Assembly: GCA_007136425.1 (NCBI GenBank)
Contig: SLGY01000176.1
Coordinates: 1 to 39,474, forward strand
DNA: 39,474 nt
Reading direction: 5' to 3'
From: Kiritimatiellia bacterium
Lineage (GTDB): Bacteria; Verrucomicrobiota; Kiritimatiellia; SLAD01
The notes under the pieces are model-generated. The model worked only from the letters and a program-made list of their open reading frames with translations, was not told where the DNA came from and did no database searches. Each line of letters opens with the position of its first letter. The first letter of the stretch is position 1. Below, one piece after another: positions 30,600 through 39,474 of the stretch. Made by a program: the position numbers and the translations under genes.

Positions 30600-30866
30600 G
30601 ATCTTCTCCGTCTCGGGTTTCTTGACATCCATATTCGACCAGTTAGACGTATCCGCACCCCACAATATTCATCCGTTGCGCACAGGAATGCAATCGCCCT
30701 TTTAAACCGGGCGACGCCCGGACGGGGAGACGACGGGACTCCCGAATAACAAGCAAGTGGCTTGAACTTCGCCCCGGAAAATTGAATATTCAAGGGAGAC
30801 CCTGCGTCTAAATCCGTGCCGACGTTGAATAGAGATCCAATGGAATACCAGATGAAGGAGCAACCG

Positions 30867-31490
30867 ATGAAGATTCAAGCGCAACATCCCTTGACGCTGC
30901 TGACCGTTATCATGATCGCCGCCCTGTTAAGCGGGTGCGCCGCATTCCGGCATCAAACGGCCGGAGTGGACCTGGACGAGGCCGACCCCATGCGGGAGCG
31001 GTTTGACTTCACGGACCTGCGCAGCATCACCGAAAGCTTCGCCAACGAACTTGCGTACAGCTCGTTTATCACCGAACACAACGATCCGCCGATCATGATG
31101 ATCGCCGGCGTGCAGAACCGTACCAGCGAGTACATGGACACAAAGAACCTGAGCGACCGGCTGCGCACCCTGTTGTTCCAGACCGGCAACGTCCAATTCG
31201 TGAACGAAGCGCGACGCGAAGACCTGCTGCGCGAACAGGGTTACCAAGCCGCACAGGCCACCCCCGAAACCCAGGCGGCCGTCGGACAGCAATTGGGCGC
31301 GCAATATATGATGTCCGGATCGTTGACGGAAATGTCGGACCGGTCCCCCCGGCAGGTGCGTGTTTCCAGAACCGTCCGGCGCTATTACAAGCTGACGCTC
31401 GAGGTGACGGACCTGGAGACGGGTCTGCTGGCCTGGACCGCGGAACGCGAATTTGCGCGCGAAGCCCGTCAGCCGCTGATTGGATGGTAA
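30867..31490 (+). CDS. lpoB: Penicillin-binding protein activator LpoB-like lipoprotein
   Basis: Lipobox LLSGCAAF; IMMIAGVQNRTSEYMDTKNLSDRLRTLLFQTGNVQFVN; GAQYMMSGSLTEM; YYKLTLEVTDLETGLLAWTAERE. Confidence 0.85.
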   Translation: MKIQAQHPLTLLTVIMIAALLSGCAAFRHQTAGVDLDEADPMRERFDFTDLRSITESFANELAYSSFITEHNDPPIMMIAGVQNRTSEYMDTKNLSDRLRTLLFQTGNVQFVNEARREDLLREQGYQAAQATPETQAAVGQQLGAQYMMSGSLTEMSDRSPRQVRVSRTVRRYYKLTLEVTDLETGLLAWTAEREFAREARQPLIGW

Positions 31491-31494
31491 CCCC

Positions 31495-32739
31495 ATGTCC
31501 ACGGCCCGCATGCGCTTGATCGCAGCCGGAAGCCGGGGCGCGCTGATCGTGTGCCTCGGCTTTCTAATGTCCGGGTGCGCCACGCATCGGCTCAACACCG
31601 CGCGCAGCGATTTCTACGCGGGCCGGCTGCACGAGGCCGAGGAAACCCTTGAATCCGGCTCCATCCCGCACCGCGATCGCGTCCTGTTCCTGATGGAACG
31701 CGGCACGGTCCGGCAGGCCATGGGCGATTACGAGGGCAGCTCGCAAGACTTCATCGAAGCCTACGACATGCTCGTCGAACTGGAGACCTACAGCATCAGC
31801 CGCGGCGCGGGCAGTTTGGTCATCAACGACAACATCCGCAACTTCGTCGGCGCCCCCTTCGAACGCACCCTGCTGCACGCACTGACCGCGCAAAACCATC
31901 TTGCCCGGGGCCATTGGGACGACGCCGCGGTAGAGGCGCGGCGCATCATACGCTCCCTGTCGGAAGACCAGCGGAAAAATTATCCGGACGAACCGTACTC
32001 CCGCTACATCGCCGGGCTGGCCTTGGAACTCATCGATGACCCGTCCAACGCCGCGCTGCAATACCGAACCGCCGACGAGATCTTGGGTCGGGTGCAAATC
32101 GACCCCGACACCGGCCGGCTTGCGCACGCCACGCCACCCGAAAACAACAACGGCACCAACGACAACCATGAGGCCTGGCCCGACCCGCCGCCCGAACCGG
32201 GCAACGGCCCGGACGAGGAATGGTCGAATGAGCTCGTCGTGTTTCTCCAGCTCGGCCGCTCACCGCGAGGCGGGCAGCCCCTCGGCTCCGGCGCCCGTCG
32301 GGGATCACCCTATTACGCCGAGATTCACGCCGGGGACCGGTATCTCGGGCGCAGTTACCTCGTCTCCGACACCGCACAATTGAAGGCCGAAACCGAACGC
32401 GTCCGCGCCCTGCGCGAAGCCGCCAAGACCGTCGGTCGCATCGCCGCCAAAGAAGGCATCGCCGTCGCCGTCGAATCCCAGCACAACGAATGGGCGGGCG
32501 ATCTCACGCGGTTTATCCTGTTCGGCCTGCTCGAACAACCCGATGTGCGCCGCTGGGAAACGCTTCCGCGCTGGCTGCACGTCGCCCGGGTCCCCGCCCC
32601 CGAAGACCTCTCCTCATACACGGTCGTGGTAAAAGACGCGTCCGGAAACACCCTTCGCACCTATGAGGTCAACGCCCCCATACAGCGCCGCCAAAATCTG
32701 CTCGTCTCCTTCTTCCGCGACACCCCTGGCGGACGATAA
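31495..32739 (+). CDS. COG3014-like lipoprotein
   Basis: Lipobox LMSGCATH; SDFYAGRLHEAEETLESGSIPHRDRVLFLMERGTVRQAMGDYEGSSQDFIEAYDML; directly follows lpoB. Confidence 0.7.
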   Translation: MSTARMRLIAAGSRGALIVCLGFLMSGCATHRLNTARSDFYAGRLHEAEETLESGSIPHRDRVLFLMERGTVRQAMGDYEGSSQDFIEAYDMLVELETYSISRGAGSLVINDNIRNFVGAPFERTLLHALTAQNHLARGHWDDAAVEARRIIRSLSEDQRKNYPDEPYSRYIAGLALELIDDPSNAALQYRTADEILGRVQIDPDTGRLAHATPPENNNGTNDNHEAWPDPPPEPGNGPDEEWSNELVVFLQLGRSPRGGQPLGSGARRGSPYYAEIHAGDRYLGRSYLVSDTAQLKAETERVRALREAAKTVGRIAAKEGIAVAVESQHNEWAGDLTRFILFGLLEQPDVRRWETLPRWLHVARVPAPEDLSSYTVVVKDASGNTLRTYEVNAPIQRRQNLLVSFFRDTPGGR

Positions 32740-32751
32740 CCCGCCACGCCC

Positions 32752-32780
32752 TTGACAACCCGTTGCACCCACATTATCGT
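32752..32780 (+). promoter_or_regulatory. Candidate sigma70-type promoter upstream of iscA
   Basis: TTGACA, 17-nt spacer, TATCGT. Confidence 0.45.
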
Positions 32781-32828
32781 CCGAGATTGATTAGTGGCAT
32801 GCCTGATAACAGTATAAGCGAATGCGGA

Positions 32829-33149
32829 ATGAATATTGACATCACAGAACAAGCCAAGGCGGAATTGCTCAAGCTGAATATCGGCGGGGACCAGTTTCTG
32901 CGGATCGACATCATACCCGGCGGCTGTTCCGGCATGACGTATAACGCCGCGATCGACACCGAAATGCGCGAGTCGGACGCAACCATGTACTGCGATGACG
33001 ATATCTGCATCGTAGCGGACAGCGGCAGCGCGATGTTTCTCGACGGCTTGAAAATCGATTATTCAAGCGACCTGATCAAATCCGGCTTCCGCTTTATCAG
33101 CCCGAACTCCGTAAAATCCTGCGGATGCGGCGCCAGCTTCTCCGCCTGA
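32829..33149 (+). CDS. iscA: HesB/IscA-type iron-sulfur assembly protein
   Basis: MNIDITEQAKAELLKL..LRIDIIPGGCSGMTYNAAID...SCGCGASFSA; alternative start at 32799. Confidence 0.88.
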   Translation: MNIDITEQAKAELLKLNIGGDQFLRIDIIPGGCSGMTYNAAIDTEMRESDATMYCDDDICIVADSGSAMFLDGLKIDYSSDLIKSGFRFISPNSVKSCGCGASFSA

Positions 33150-33155
33150 GACCGT

Positions 33156-33383
33156 ATGGCCTTGAAACCCATAGACCTGACCGGCGGAAAATCCGTTTAC
33201 TGCTTTAACGAAAGCCAGATCGCCTCGGCCTACCAGCTCGCGTTTGAAAGCAAGGACACGGCCCCGAAACTTCAACCTGAATTGGAGCGCCTGGAAACCG
33301 ATTTCTCGCGCAACGAACGCGCCGCCCTCGCCTTCGTCATCATCGATCGCCTGCTCAGAACGCCCGCGGACACGACGGAGTAG
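33156..33383 (+). CDS. Small conserved-looking protein, unknown function
   Basis: 75 aa, MALKPIDLTGGKSVYCFNESQIASAYQLAFESKD..., 6 nt after iscA, ends just before a palindrome. Confidence 0.6.
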   Translation: MALKPIDLTGGKSVYCFNESQIASAYQLAFESKDTAPKLQPELERLETDFSRNERAALAFVIIDRLLRTPADTTE

Positions 33384-33395
33384 CGGGCTGGCAAT

Positions 33396-33437
33396 ATCTG
33401 TCATTTAATTTGACGATCGTCAAATTAAATGACAGAT
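33396..33437. repeat. 42-nt perfect palindrome
   Basis: ATCTGTCATTTAATTTGACGA|TCGTCAAATTAAATGACAGAT, 21-bp arms, no loop. Confidence 0.9.
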
Positions 33438-33552
33438 GCGATTGCCTGAATAAAGGCGTATTTCATGATCAAGACGTCCCACGACAGGGAAAAAGCGGAA
33501 TAGCCCGGAATACAGGCGGGGCGCCTGTTTCACCCCTTTTTACTACGGACCG

Positions 33553-33951
33553 CTATCGCTCCGTCGTCCCGCCCCCGTCCTTTTGCCGTTCCACCCGGCG
33601 GATCACGTCCTCGATATGCTCCCGCGTGACGGGTTTCCGCAAATAGGCATGCGCGCCCTGCTTCAGTATCTTATCAATGACCTGATCATCGTCCAGGCTC
33701 GACACCACAACCACTATCGTATCCGGATAGCGACGATGAATGACCTCTAAAGCGGTTTCCCCGTCGATCCCCGGCATGACCAGATCCAGAAAGACAAGAT
33801 CGCATGCCTTGTTCCGCATCAATTTCAAGCAGTCGGCCCCGGTGGCGGCCTGGTGCACCGCATGGCCGCGCTCACTGACATGGCGGTCGACCAGTTCGCG
33901 CACCACCGGTTCATTATCGGCAATAATCACCTGTAACTTGCGCTCTACCAT
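33553..33951 (-). CDS. CheY-like single-domain response regulator
   Basis: QVIIADNEPVVRELVDRHV, DLVFLDLVMPGIDGETAL, VVVVSSLDDDQ, YLRKPVTREHI. Confidence 0.9.
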   Translation of the reverse strand: MVERKLQVIIADNEPVVRELVDRHVSERGHAVHQAATGADCLKLMRNKACDLVFLDLVMPGIDGETALEVIHRRYPDTIVVVVSSLDDDQVIDKILKQGAHAYLRKPVTREHIEDVIRRVERQKDGGGTTER

Positions 33952-34149
33952 ACGTTTCGCCCCTTCCCGGTTAAGCGATACTCTGCGCAACAAGGCCATT
34001 CTAATCATTCCCGCTTGTTACGACAAGAAAACTTTTTGGGAAAACGAATTGCCAATGGGTTCCGCATCTCCAGAATCTTTGCGGTAGATTGCCAACCGGC
34101 ATTTACAAGTCACTTTCGATACACCACAATGGCGCGCGTTCAGGTTGCC

Positions 34150-35283
34150 ATGATCTATTTTGACAACAATGCCACCACCCCGATCGCGCCGGACGTGCGC
34201 GAGGCCGTACGCCCGTTTCTAAACGAGCTCTACGCGAACCCGTCAAGCCCGTACGGGTTCGCCCGCAAAACGTCCGTGGCCGTCGCGACCGCGCGGGAAC
34301 AGGTGGCGACGCTGGTCGGCGTCCGACCCGCCGCCATCATCTTCACCAGCGGCGGCACGGAAAGCATCAACACCGCGTTTCACGCCGCGCGCGCCCTGCG
34401 CCCGGAACGACGCCATATCGTCGTCAGCACGGTCGAACACAGTGCCACCCTGGCCTGCGCGCGACGCGCCGAAGAGGCGGGCTATCGCGTCACCCACGTG
34501 CCGGTCGACGAGGATGGCCGTCTGGATATGGAAGCGTACGAGGCAAGTTTGACGCCCGACACCGCCCTCGCCTCCTTCATGGCGGCGAATAACGAAACCG
34601 GCGTCCTCTTTCCCGTAACGGAAATGGCCGCACAGGCCGAAGAACGCAACATCTTCTTTCATTGCGACGCTACCCAGGTCGCCGGCAAGATCCCGTTCGG
34701 CGTCGATCAACGCGGCATGACCTTTGTCTCGTTGTCCGGCCATAAATTGCACGCCCCGAAAGGCGTCGGCGCGTTGGTCGTCGACCCGACCCTGAACGCC
34801 CCGCCCCTGTTGGCGGGCGGCGATCAGGAAGGCGGCCGTCGTGCCGGCACGGAAAACATTATCGGCATCGTCGGCTTCGGCGCGGCGGCGGAACTCGCCC
34901 ACAACGCGCCCGCCCTATTCGAGCAATCCGTTCGCCCCCTGCGCGATGAACTCGAGCGCCGCGTGTCGGACGCCGTCGATCGGGTACGCATGGCCGGCGC
35001 GACGGCGCCGCGCCTGCCCAATACCAGCATGCTGCTCTTCGCAGACGCGCCCTCTGAAGCGCTGCTTGCGCGGCTGGACATGCTCGGTTTCTGCTGCTCC
35101 TCCGGCAGCGCATGCACGTCCGGCGCCGCGGAACCGTCCCATGTACTGGCCGCCATGCGAATCCCGCCGGAATATGCATTGGGGGCTGTTCGGATCAGTT
35201 TTAGCCGCTATAATCGGCCCGATGAAGTCAATGAGTTCATCAAGGAAATCGGTACGCTGGTGAATTCGCTGCGTCAGACCTGA
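34150..35283 (+). CDS. Cysteine desulfurase (NifS/IscS family)
   Basis: MIYFDNNATTPIAPDVREAV, FTSGGTESINTAFH, STVEHSATL, SLSGHKLHAPKGVGAL, CCSSGSACTSGAAEPSHVL. Confidence 0.94.
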   Translation: MIYFDNNATTPIAPDVREAVRPFLNELYANPSSPYGFARKTSVAVATAREQVATLVGVRPAAIIFTSGGTESINTAFHAARALRPERRHIVVSTVEHSATLACARRAEEAGYRVTHVPVDEDGRLDMEAYEASLTPDTALASFMAANNETGVLFPVTEMAAQAEERNIFFHCDATQVAGKIPFGVDQRGMTFVSLSGHKLHAPKGVGALVVDPTLNAPPLLAGGDQEGGRRAGTENIIGIVGFGAAAELAHNAPALFEQSVRPLRDELERRVSDAVDRVRMAGATAPRLPNTSMLLFADAPSEALLARLDMLGFCCSSGSACTSGAAEPSHVLAAMRIPPEYALGAVRISFSRYNRPDEVNEFIKEIGTLVNSLRQT

Positions 35284-35324
35284 GCCGATCGCACGAAGGA
35301 ACCATGGATGGATAGGGAATAATC

Positions 35325-36461
35325 ATGCGTGAAACCAACAAGCGAACAAACCAACCGTCCACCTGCACGGCGACTGCACTGTACACGTCGCTCTGGCCCG
35401 TCGTTTTGACGCCGCTCGCGTATAACGGATCAACCGGCGCGCCCCCGGCTTGGACGCTCGTCGCGACCGTGATCGTGGCGCTCGGCGCGCTGGTCGCCGC
35501 CTTCGCATGGGGTCAGGCGAGATACGCCCGACGCAACCAAGACGTACTCGAAGCGGGACGCCGCGCCTTGGACCGCGCATCGGACCCGGCCGACACCACC
35601 GCGCAAACGTCGGCCTACCCCGCGCACGCGGCCGCTTCGCCTGCGGCCGACATCAATCGCGAAATGGAGGCCGACCTCGCTCTGGCACGCGACTTTCAAT
35701 TGGCTTACCTGAACCGGCCTTATCCGAACATTCCCGAAACCCACTACGAAGGCCATCTGCGCCTCAAGTTTCACCATTGGTACAACCCGGCCCTCGCGCT
35801 CGGCGGCGATTTCTTCGACATCATGCCCCTGGCTTCCGATACCGCCGGCGTATTCATCGCCGACGTCATGGGCCACGGCGCGCGCAGCGCCTTGATCACC
35901 GCCATTCTCCGCACGCTCCTGCGCGACCTCAAAGGCCAGGGCCGCAACGCGCGCCATTACATCACGCAAGTTAATAAATCCATGTGCGAAATCATGCGCG
36001 GCTTTCCGCAGCCCCTGTTCGCGTCCGCCTTCTATTTCGTGCCCGACACCACCTCGCGCGTGGCCACCTTCTCCACCGCCGGCCATCCCGCACCGTTTCA
36101 TGTGCGTCGCTCCCTCGGCCGACTTACCCGCCTGTCCGTGCCGTCCCCGCACGGCGCAGCGCTCGGCATTATTCCCGACGAAAGCTATACCGGCGGCCAT
36201 ATCCGCCTGATCGATAACGACGGATTCATCTTCTTTACGGACGGCGCTTACGAAGCCGCCAATGCCGAAGGGGAAGAGTTCGGCCTGTCCCGCATGATCG
36301 AGGTCATTCGCGCATGCCTCTATAAAGACGGACCCACCATCGTCAAAAACATCGAGACGGCCATCCGCCGCTTCGCCGGGGACACTCCGCTCAGTGACGA
36401 CATCTGCATCGTCGCCGTGGACGTGACCACGCAAAGCGAGGAAACGGCCAAGGACGTATAA
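35325..36461 (+). CDS. SpoIIE-type PP2C serine phosphatase with N-terminal hydrophobic segment
   Basis: ALGGDFFDIMPL, FIADVMGHGARSALITAILRTLL, GFIFFTDGAYEA, LSDDICIVAVDV. Confidence 0.9.
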   Translation: MRETNKRTNQPSTCTATALYTSLWPVVLTPLAYNGSTGAPPAWTLVATVIVALGALVAAFAWGQARYARRNQDVLEAGRRALDRASDPADTTAQTSAYPAHAAASPAADINREMEADLALARDFQLAYLNRPYPNIPETHYEGHLRLKFHHWYNPALALGGDFFDIMPLASDTAGVFIADVMGHGARSALITAILRTLLRDLKGQGRNARHYITQVNKSMCEIMRGFPQPLFASAFYFVPDTTSRVATFSTAGHPAPFHVRRSLGRLTRLSVPSPHGAALGIIPDESYTGGHIRLIDNDGFIFFTDGAYEAANAEGEEFGLSRMIEVIRACLYKDGPTIVKNIETAIRRFAGDTPLSDDICIVAVDVTTQSEETAKDV

Positions 36462-36491
36462 CCCGCCGGGACGCATCCAACACCCCGGCGC

Positions 36492-36519
36492 TTGACACGC
36501 CGCGCGCGTCTGCTAATCT
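36492..36519 (+). promoter_or_regulatory. Candidate sigma70-type promoter for ppdK
   Basis: TTGACA, 16-nt spacer, TAATCT. Confidence 0.6.
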
Positions 36520-36573
36520 GCCCACTCATTTTCCGGCTGAAAAGCATTCCATAACATCCCTTGGGAGAGAAAC

Positions 36574-39336
36574 ATGATGGCAACGAAACAAAGCAAGCAG
36601 TACGTCTACTTTTACGGGTTCGGCAAGAAGCATACCGAAGGGGGCGCGGGCGACAAAGCCGTGCTCGGCGGCAAAGGCGCGAACCTCGCGGAAATGGCTC
36701 TGGCCGACCTGCCCGTGCCGCCCGGCTTCACCGTATCCACCGAGGCGTGCGCTTATTACTCCAAGCACGGCAACAAGTACCCGCCGAAGATGCAGGAACA
36801 ACTCAAGGCCAAACTGCAGAAGCTGGAAAAGATGACGGGCAAGAAACTCGGCGATCCGCGCGATCCGCTGCTCGTGTCCGTTCGTTCCGGCGCCGCCGTG
36901 TCCATGCCCGGCATGATGGATACCGTGCTGAACCTCGGCCTCAACGATAAATCCGTTCACGGATTCATCAAACAAACCGACAACGAGCGTGCAGGCTGGG
37001 ACTGCTACCGCCGCTTCATCGACATGTTCGGCTCCGTCGTCATGGGCCCCACCACCGGGCTGGAACACGAACACTTCGAACACGAACTCGTGCGACTGAA
37101 AAAGAAGTACGGCGTCGAATCGGACACCGAACTCACCGCCGCCCAGTGGAAAGAGGTCGTCGACGCCTATAAGAAAGTCTACCTCAAGAAGGTCAAGAAA
37201 CCGTTCCCGCAGGATCCCGTACAACAACTCGACCTCAGCATTCGCGCCGTGTTCGGATCCTGGACCTCCGCGCGCGCCGAAAAATATCGACAGATCAATA
37301 AAATCACGGGCCTGCTCGGCACCGCGGTCAACGTATGCACCATGGTTTTCGGCAACATGGGCGACGATTCCGGTACCGGCGTCGCCTTCACGCGCGACGG
37401 CTCAACGGGCGATTTCAAGCCCATGGGCGAATACCTGATCAACGCCCAAGGCGAAGACGTCGTTGCCGGTATCCGCACGCCGAAGAACCTGAACGACATG
37501 CCGAAAGAGTCCAACCCGATGTGGAAGAAGACGTTTGAAGACCTCAACGTCATCATGAAAAAACTGGAAATGCATTACAAGTATCCGCAGGACGTGGAAT
37601 TCACCGTGGAACGCGGTACACTCTGGATGCTGCAAACCCGTAACGCTAAACGCGTCGGCATCGCCGGCGTGCGTTGGGCCGTGGAAATGGCCACCGGCAA
37701 GGACGTCGTCACCGGCAAGAGCCAACCGAAAATCCTGACGCCCAAAGAGGCGCTGATGACGGTGACCGGCGCCGACCTGGAACAGTTGCTATTCCCGATC
37801 TTCGATATCGCGCACGAAAAGAAGGCAAAAGTCTTCGGCACCGGCTTGCCCGCCGGTCCCGGCGCAGCTACCGGCAAGATCGTATTTACGGCGAAAGACG
37901 CCGAGGCCGCCGTTGCCAAGGACCCGAAGGCCAAGGTCCTGCTCGTCCGCCATGAGACCAGCCCCGAAGACGTCGGCGGCATGTGGGCCGCCGCGGGCAT
38001 CCTGACCAGCACCGGCGGCATGACTTCGCACGCCGCCGTCGTAGCGCGCGGTTGGGGCAAATGCTGCATCTGCGGCGCCGGTGAATTGCGCATCGATTAC
38101 AACAAGAAGACCGTCAGCAACGGGTCCGAAGTGTTGAACGAAGGCGATTGGCTCAGCCTGAACGGATCCACCGGCCTCGCCTACGCCGAACAGATCCCGA
38201 CCCAGTCGAGCCCTGTGGTGAGCGCCATCGTCACCAAGGACAAGAAGGCCGTCAAACATTCCTTCTACAAGATGTACAAGCAGATATCGGACTGGTCGGA
38301 TCAGTTCCGGAAGGTCAATGTCCGCACCAATTCCGATACCCCGCAGGATTCGCAGGCCGGCCGCGCGTTCGGCGCCGAAGGCATCGGACTGTGCCGTACG
38401 GAACATATGTTCTTCGAGGGCAACCGGATCTGGGCCATTCGCGAGTTCATCCTCGCGGACAACAAGAAAGGCCGGGAAAAGGCGCTGGCCAAGCTGCTGC
38501 CCTACCAGCGCAAGGACTTCGAAGGCATCTTCACGGCGATGAAAGGGCTCCCGGTCACCATCCGCCTGCTGGACCCGCCCCTGCACGAGTTCGTGCCGCA
38601 CGGCCCGTCCGATCAGGAGGAAATGGCCAATCGCCTGGATGTGCCGAAGGAAATGGTCGCCTCGCGCGTCCAACAACTGCATGAATTCAACCCCATGCTC
38701 GGACATCGTGGCTGCCGGCTCTCGATCACGTATCCGGAACTCTGCATCATGCAGACCAAGGCCATCATCGAAGCGGCCATCAATGTCGAGAAACGGAGGA
38801 AGACCAAGGTCATTCCCGAAATCATGGTCCCGCTCATCGGAACCAAGGCCGAACTCGATTTCCTCGCGAAAATCATTCGCGAAACCGCCGACGAAATAAT
38901 CAAGAGCAAGAAATCGAAACTGAAATACCTCGTCGGCACCATGATCGAAATCCCGCGCGCGGCTCTGACCGCGGACGAGATCGCAGAGTCGGCCGACTTC
39001 TTCAGCTTCGGCACCAACGACCTGACCCAGATGGCCTTCGGCTACAGCCGGGACGATATCGGCACATTCCTGCCCGATTACCTGACTGAAAAGATCCTGC
39101 CGTACGACCCGTTCCAATCCATCGACACCGCAGGCGTCGGCCAGCTCGTCGAGATGGGCGTGCGCAAAGGGCGTGATGCGAAGCCCGGCCTGAAATGCGG
39201 CATCTGCGGCGAACACGGCGGCGACCCGTTCAGCGTCAAGTTCTGCGCCAAGGTCGGCTTGGACTATGTCAGCTGTTCGCCTTACCGCGTACCCATTGCC
39301 CGGCTCGCCGCCGCTCAGGCCGCGATCAAAGGCTGA
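36574..39336 (+). CDS. ppdK: Pyruvate, phosphate dikinase
   Basis: GGKGANLAEMALADLPVPPGFTVSTEAC, TGGMTSHAAVVARGWGKCCICGA, C-terminal FFSFGTNDLTQMAFGYSRDD..KCGICGEHGG. Confidence 0.98.
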   Translation: MMATKQSKQYVYFYGFGKKHTEGGAGDKAVLGGKGANLAEMALADLPVPPGFTVSTEACAYYSKHGNKYPPKMQEQLKAKLQKLEKMTGKKLGDPRDPLLVSVRSGAAVSMPGMMDTVLNLGLNDKSVHGFIKQTDNERAGWDCYRRFIDMFGSVVMGPTTGLEHEHFEHELVRLKKKYGVESDTELTAAQWKEVVDAYKKVYLKKVKKPFPQDPVQQLDLSIRAVFGSWTSARAEKYRQINKITGLLGTAVNVCTMVFGNMGDDSGTGVAFTRDGSTGDFKPMGEYLINAQGEDVVAGIRTPKNLNDMPKESNPMWKKTFEDLNVIMKKLEMHYKYPQDVEFTVERGTLWMLQTRNAKRVGIAGVRWAVEMATGKDVVTGKSQPKILTPKEALMTVTGADLEQLLFPIFDIAHEKKAKVFGTGLPAGPGAATGKIVFTAKDAEAAVAKDPKAKVLLVRHETSPEDVGGMWAAAGILTSTGGMTSHAAVVARGWGKCCICGAGELRIDYNKKTVSNGSEVLNEGDWLSLNGSTGLAYAEQIPTQSSPVVSAIVTKDKKAVKHSFYKMYKQISDWSDQFRKVNVRTNSDTPQDSQAGRAFGAEGIGLCRTEHMFFEGNRIWAIREFILADNKKGREKALAKLLPYQRKDFEGIFTAMKGLPVTIRLLDPPLHEFVPHGPSDQEEMANRLDVPKEMVASRVQQLHEFNPMLGHRGCRLSITYPELCIMQTKAIIEAAINVEKRRKTKVIPEIMVPLIGTKAELDFLAKIIRETADEIIKSKKSKLKYLVGTMIEIPRAALTADEIAESADFFSFGTNDLTQMAFGYSRDDIGTFLPDYLTEKILPYDPFQSIDTAGVGQLVEMGVRKGRDAKPGLKCGICGEHGGDPFSVKFCAKVGLDYVSCSPYRVPIARLAAAQAAIKG

Positions 39337-39351
39337 TCCCGAATATCGAAT

Positions 39352-39382
39352 GTCCCCCTCCCCCGCCCGGGGAGAGGGGGAC
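39352..39382 (+). terminator. GC-rich stem-loop downstream of ppdK, terminator-like without a clear U-tract
   Basis: GTCCCCCTC-CCCCG-CC-CGGGG-A-GAGGGGGAC. Confidence 0.5.
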
Positions 39383-39406
39383 AGAGATCGATTCCCCTCT
39401 ACGGGC

Positions 39407-39466
39407 GGGCGTGGACATTTATTCTAGCAGCCCGTTGAAAAACTCACGGCCACATAGTCCACGCCC
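39407..39466. repeat. Inverted repeat GGGCGTGGAC / GTCCACGCCC flanking tagcagcccgttgaaaaactcacgg; element truncated by window end
   Basis: 10-bp inverted arms at 39407-39416 and 39457-39466. Confidence 0.45.
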
Positions 39467-39474
39467 TCACGGGC

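Noticed and set aside
30622-30649. TTGACA with TAGACG as a promoter for lpoB
   Set aside because: The -10 match is poor and the site is more than 200 nt from the gene; not reported as a feature

Overview
About 39.5 kb of GC-rich, densely coding bacterial chromosome. No rRNA, tRNA, CRISPR array, prophage or intact transposase was recognised. Gene content suggests a PVC-like or related lineage, but this is not established. Main blocks: (1) the end of a Bat aerotolerance operon (BatD, BatE); (2) alr and a GNAT-nitrilase fusion; (3) a minus-strand UVR-motif protein followed by EboB/EboC/EboF-like genes, a partial Ebo cluster; (4) vanZ and gcvT with two double-hairpin repeat elements; (5) a full coenzyme F420 biosynthesis set (cofG, cofH, cofD, cofC, cofE) interleaved with two LLM-class F420-dependent oxidoreductases; (6) a minus-strand Thr/Ile operon hom - apgM-like - lysC - cimA - valS; (7) CsgG/PEGA, LpoB and a COG3014-like lipoprotein; (8) iscA and nifS/iscS, two orphan response regulators, a SpoIIE-type phosphatase and ppdK. 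The two strongest second-look observations are: (a) a Thr/Ile leader-peptide attenuator just upstream of hom, with a short ORF M(RFM)TEIVTIIATANP*, mutually exclusive 1:2 and 2:3 pairings and a 9-bp terminator followed by U8; (b) the apgM-like protein in the same operon appears to have lost essentially all canonical metal-binding and catalytic residues of the iPGM/alkaline-phosphatase fold. All family calls come from reading the translations; no database search was run.
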